The notes under the pieces were generated by a model. It was not told the DNA's origin. It ran no database searches and saw only the letters and a list, made by a program, of their open reading frames with translations. Position numbers and translations under genes: made by a program. Shown piece after piece: positions 6,576-7,552 of a stretch of DNA of 7,552 bases. The first letter of the stretch is position 1; the number at the start of each line of letters is the position of its first letter. The DNA is from Weeksellaceae bacterium (GTDB taxonomy: Bacteria; Bacteroidota; Bacteroidia; Flavobacteriales; Weeksellaceae), in assembly GCA_028694715.1 (NCBI GenBank), contig JAQVKJ010000053.1:1-7552 (forward strand), written 5' to 3'.

Positions 6576-6611
6576 TAAGATGAATAAATGATTCATTCTT
6601 AATTCATTTAA

Positions 6612-7552
6612 ATGATTAAAACAGATATAATTATTATCGGAGCCGGACCGGCAGGACTTTTCACCGTTTTTGAAGCAGGATTACTCAAGATGCACTGTCA
6701 TCTGATTGATGCACTACCACAACCCGGTGGACAGCTGACAGAGCTTTATCCCAAAAAACCAATTTTTGATATTCCAGGATATCCGACCGTAGGTGCAGGA
6801 GAATTGGTGGACAACCTGATTGACCAAATCAAACAATTCAGACCCGGATTTACTTTGAATGAAGTGGCCGAAACCATAGACGAACAGGAAGACGGAAGCT
6901 TTGTGGTGACAACCAACCGCGGTACCAAGCATCTGTGCAAGGCCGTTGTGATTGCAGGAGGATTGGGGAAATTTGAACCCAGAAAACCCGAACTCAATAA
7001 GCTGTCAAAATACGAGGAGAACGGAGTGGAGTATTTTGTCAGAGATCCTGAAATGTTCAGAGACAAAAAAATTGTGATTGCAGGAGGTGGAGATTCGGCA
7101 TTGGACTGGAGTATTTATCTGTCCGAAGTTGCCGCCGAAACCACACTGATACATAGAAGGAATGAATTCAGAGGAGCCCTGGATTCGGTTGAGAAAGTGA
7201 AAGAACTCAAACTGATGGGTAAACTCAACCTGATTACTCCAGCAGAAGTAACACAACTTCACGGAGATGATGGATTGAATGCCATCAGCATAGAAAAAGA
7301 CGGCAAAACACAAATCTTAGAAACCGATTTCCTGATTCCGCTCTTTGGCCTGTCTCCAAAATTAGGACCCATTGCCGATTGGGGACTCGAAATCGAAAAG
7401 AATGCCATCAAAGTCAATAATGCGCTCGACTATCAAACAAACCGTAGTGGAATTTATGCGGTGGGCGATTGCAACACTTATCCGGGAAAATTAAAACTAA
7501 TTCTATGTGGTTTCCACGAAGCTACGATGGCCGTGCAGAGTATTTATCAACG
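6612..7552 (+). CDS. Thioredoxin-reductase-like ferredoxin/flavodoxin-NADP+ reductase (3' partial)
   Basis: The window holds the first 313 codons of a flavoprotein that should pass electrons between NADPH and ferredoxin or flavodoxin in the cytoplasm. Relatives (Bacillus YumC, Chlorobium FNR) have about 330-360 residues, so perhaps 20-45 residues are cut off. G-A-G-P-A-G (10-15) is the FAD Rossmann loop; P-G-G-Q-L-T-E-L-Y-P (38-47) and the I-P-G-Y-P segment (54-58) are typical of this family. A second Rossmann loop, G-G-G-D-S-A-L-D-W (158-166), with H-R-R (181-183), indicates NADPH binding. Y-A-V-G-D (282-286) binds FAD, followed by P-G-K-L-K-L-I. The redox C-x-x-C of true thioredoxin reductases, expected between the two loops, is absent: that stretch reads V-E-Y-F-V-R-D-P-E-M-F. 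This is why I call it FNR type 2 rather than TrxB. The start ATG at 6612 has no Shine-Dalgarno sequence. Confidence 0.92.
   Translation, partial: MIKTDIIIIGAGPAGLFTVFEAGLLKMHCHLIDALPQPGGQLTELYPKKPIFDIPGYPTVGAGELVDNLIDQIKQFRPGFTLNEVAETIDEQEDGSFVVTTNRGTKHLCKAVVIAGGLGKFEPRKPELNKLSKYEENGVEYFVRDPEMFRDKKIVIAGGGDSALDWSIYLSEVAAETTLIHRRNEFRGALDSVEKVKELKLMGKLNLITPAEVTQLHGDDGLNAISIEKDGKTQILETDFLIPLFGLSPKLGPIADWGLEIEKNAIKVNNALDYQTNRSGIYAVGDCNTYPGKLKLILCGFHEATMAVQSIYQ

Overview
The window looks like an ordinary chromosomal segment of a Bacteroidota (Bacteroidetes) bacterium; order and genus cannot be fixed from it. Three things point there. OmpA-family proteins carry thrombospondin type 3 (TSP3) calcium-binding repeats. 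Several genes are preceded by matches to the Bacteroidota -7 promoter box TAnnTTTG, most clearly at 5294-5321. None of the six visible gene starts has a good Shine-Dalgarno sequence; their upstream regions are A/T-rich. Bases 1-12 are identical to the 3' end of the Illumina TruSeq adapter, so the left edge is probably a contig end in a draft or metagenome assembly.

Layout, left to right. (1) 13-1131 (+): the 3' part of an outer-membrane/peptidoglycan anchor protein with four TSP3 units, arranged as two 60-residue super-repeats, followed by two complete OmpA-like domains; it ends in a strong intrinsic terminator (1153-1184). (2) 1237-1887 (-): protein-L-isoaspartate O-methyltransferase (pcm), the only minus-strand gene. 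(3) 1961-2926 and 2938-3825 (+): a Gfo/Idh/MocA oxidoreductase and a 3-hydroxybutyryl-CoA dehydrogenase, 11 bases apart and probably one operon, divergent from pcm. (4) 3905-5164 (+): a complete OmpA-family protein with signal peptide, beta-barrel, TSP3 repeats and one OmpA domain, closed by a second strong terminator (5183-5214). (5) 5344-6522 (+): a class I (subgroup I-beta-like) aspartate aminotransferase with its own well-formed promoter. (6) 6612-7552 (+): a thioredoxin-reductase-like ferredoxin/flavodoxin-NADP+ reductase, cut by the right edge.

The genes do not form one pathway. Two OmpA/TSP3 proteins serve the cell envelope; the others are housekeeping functions (protein repair, amino-acid transamination, CoA-ester and flavin redox chemistry). 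I looked for a novel system (defence locus, mobile element, CRISPR array, structured RNA) and see none. The points worth a second look are the adapter remnant fused in frame to a gene, the duplicated OmpA domain and TSP3 super-repeat, and promoter evidence that corrects two gene starts.
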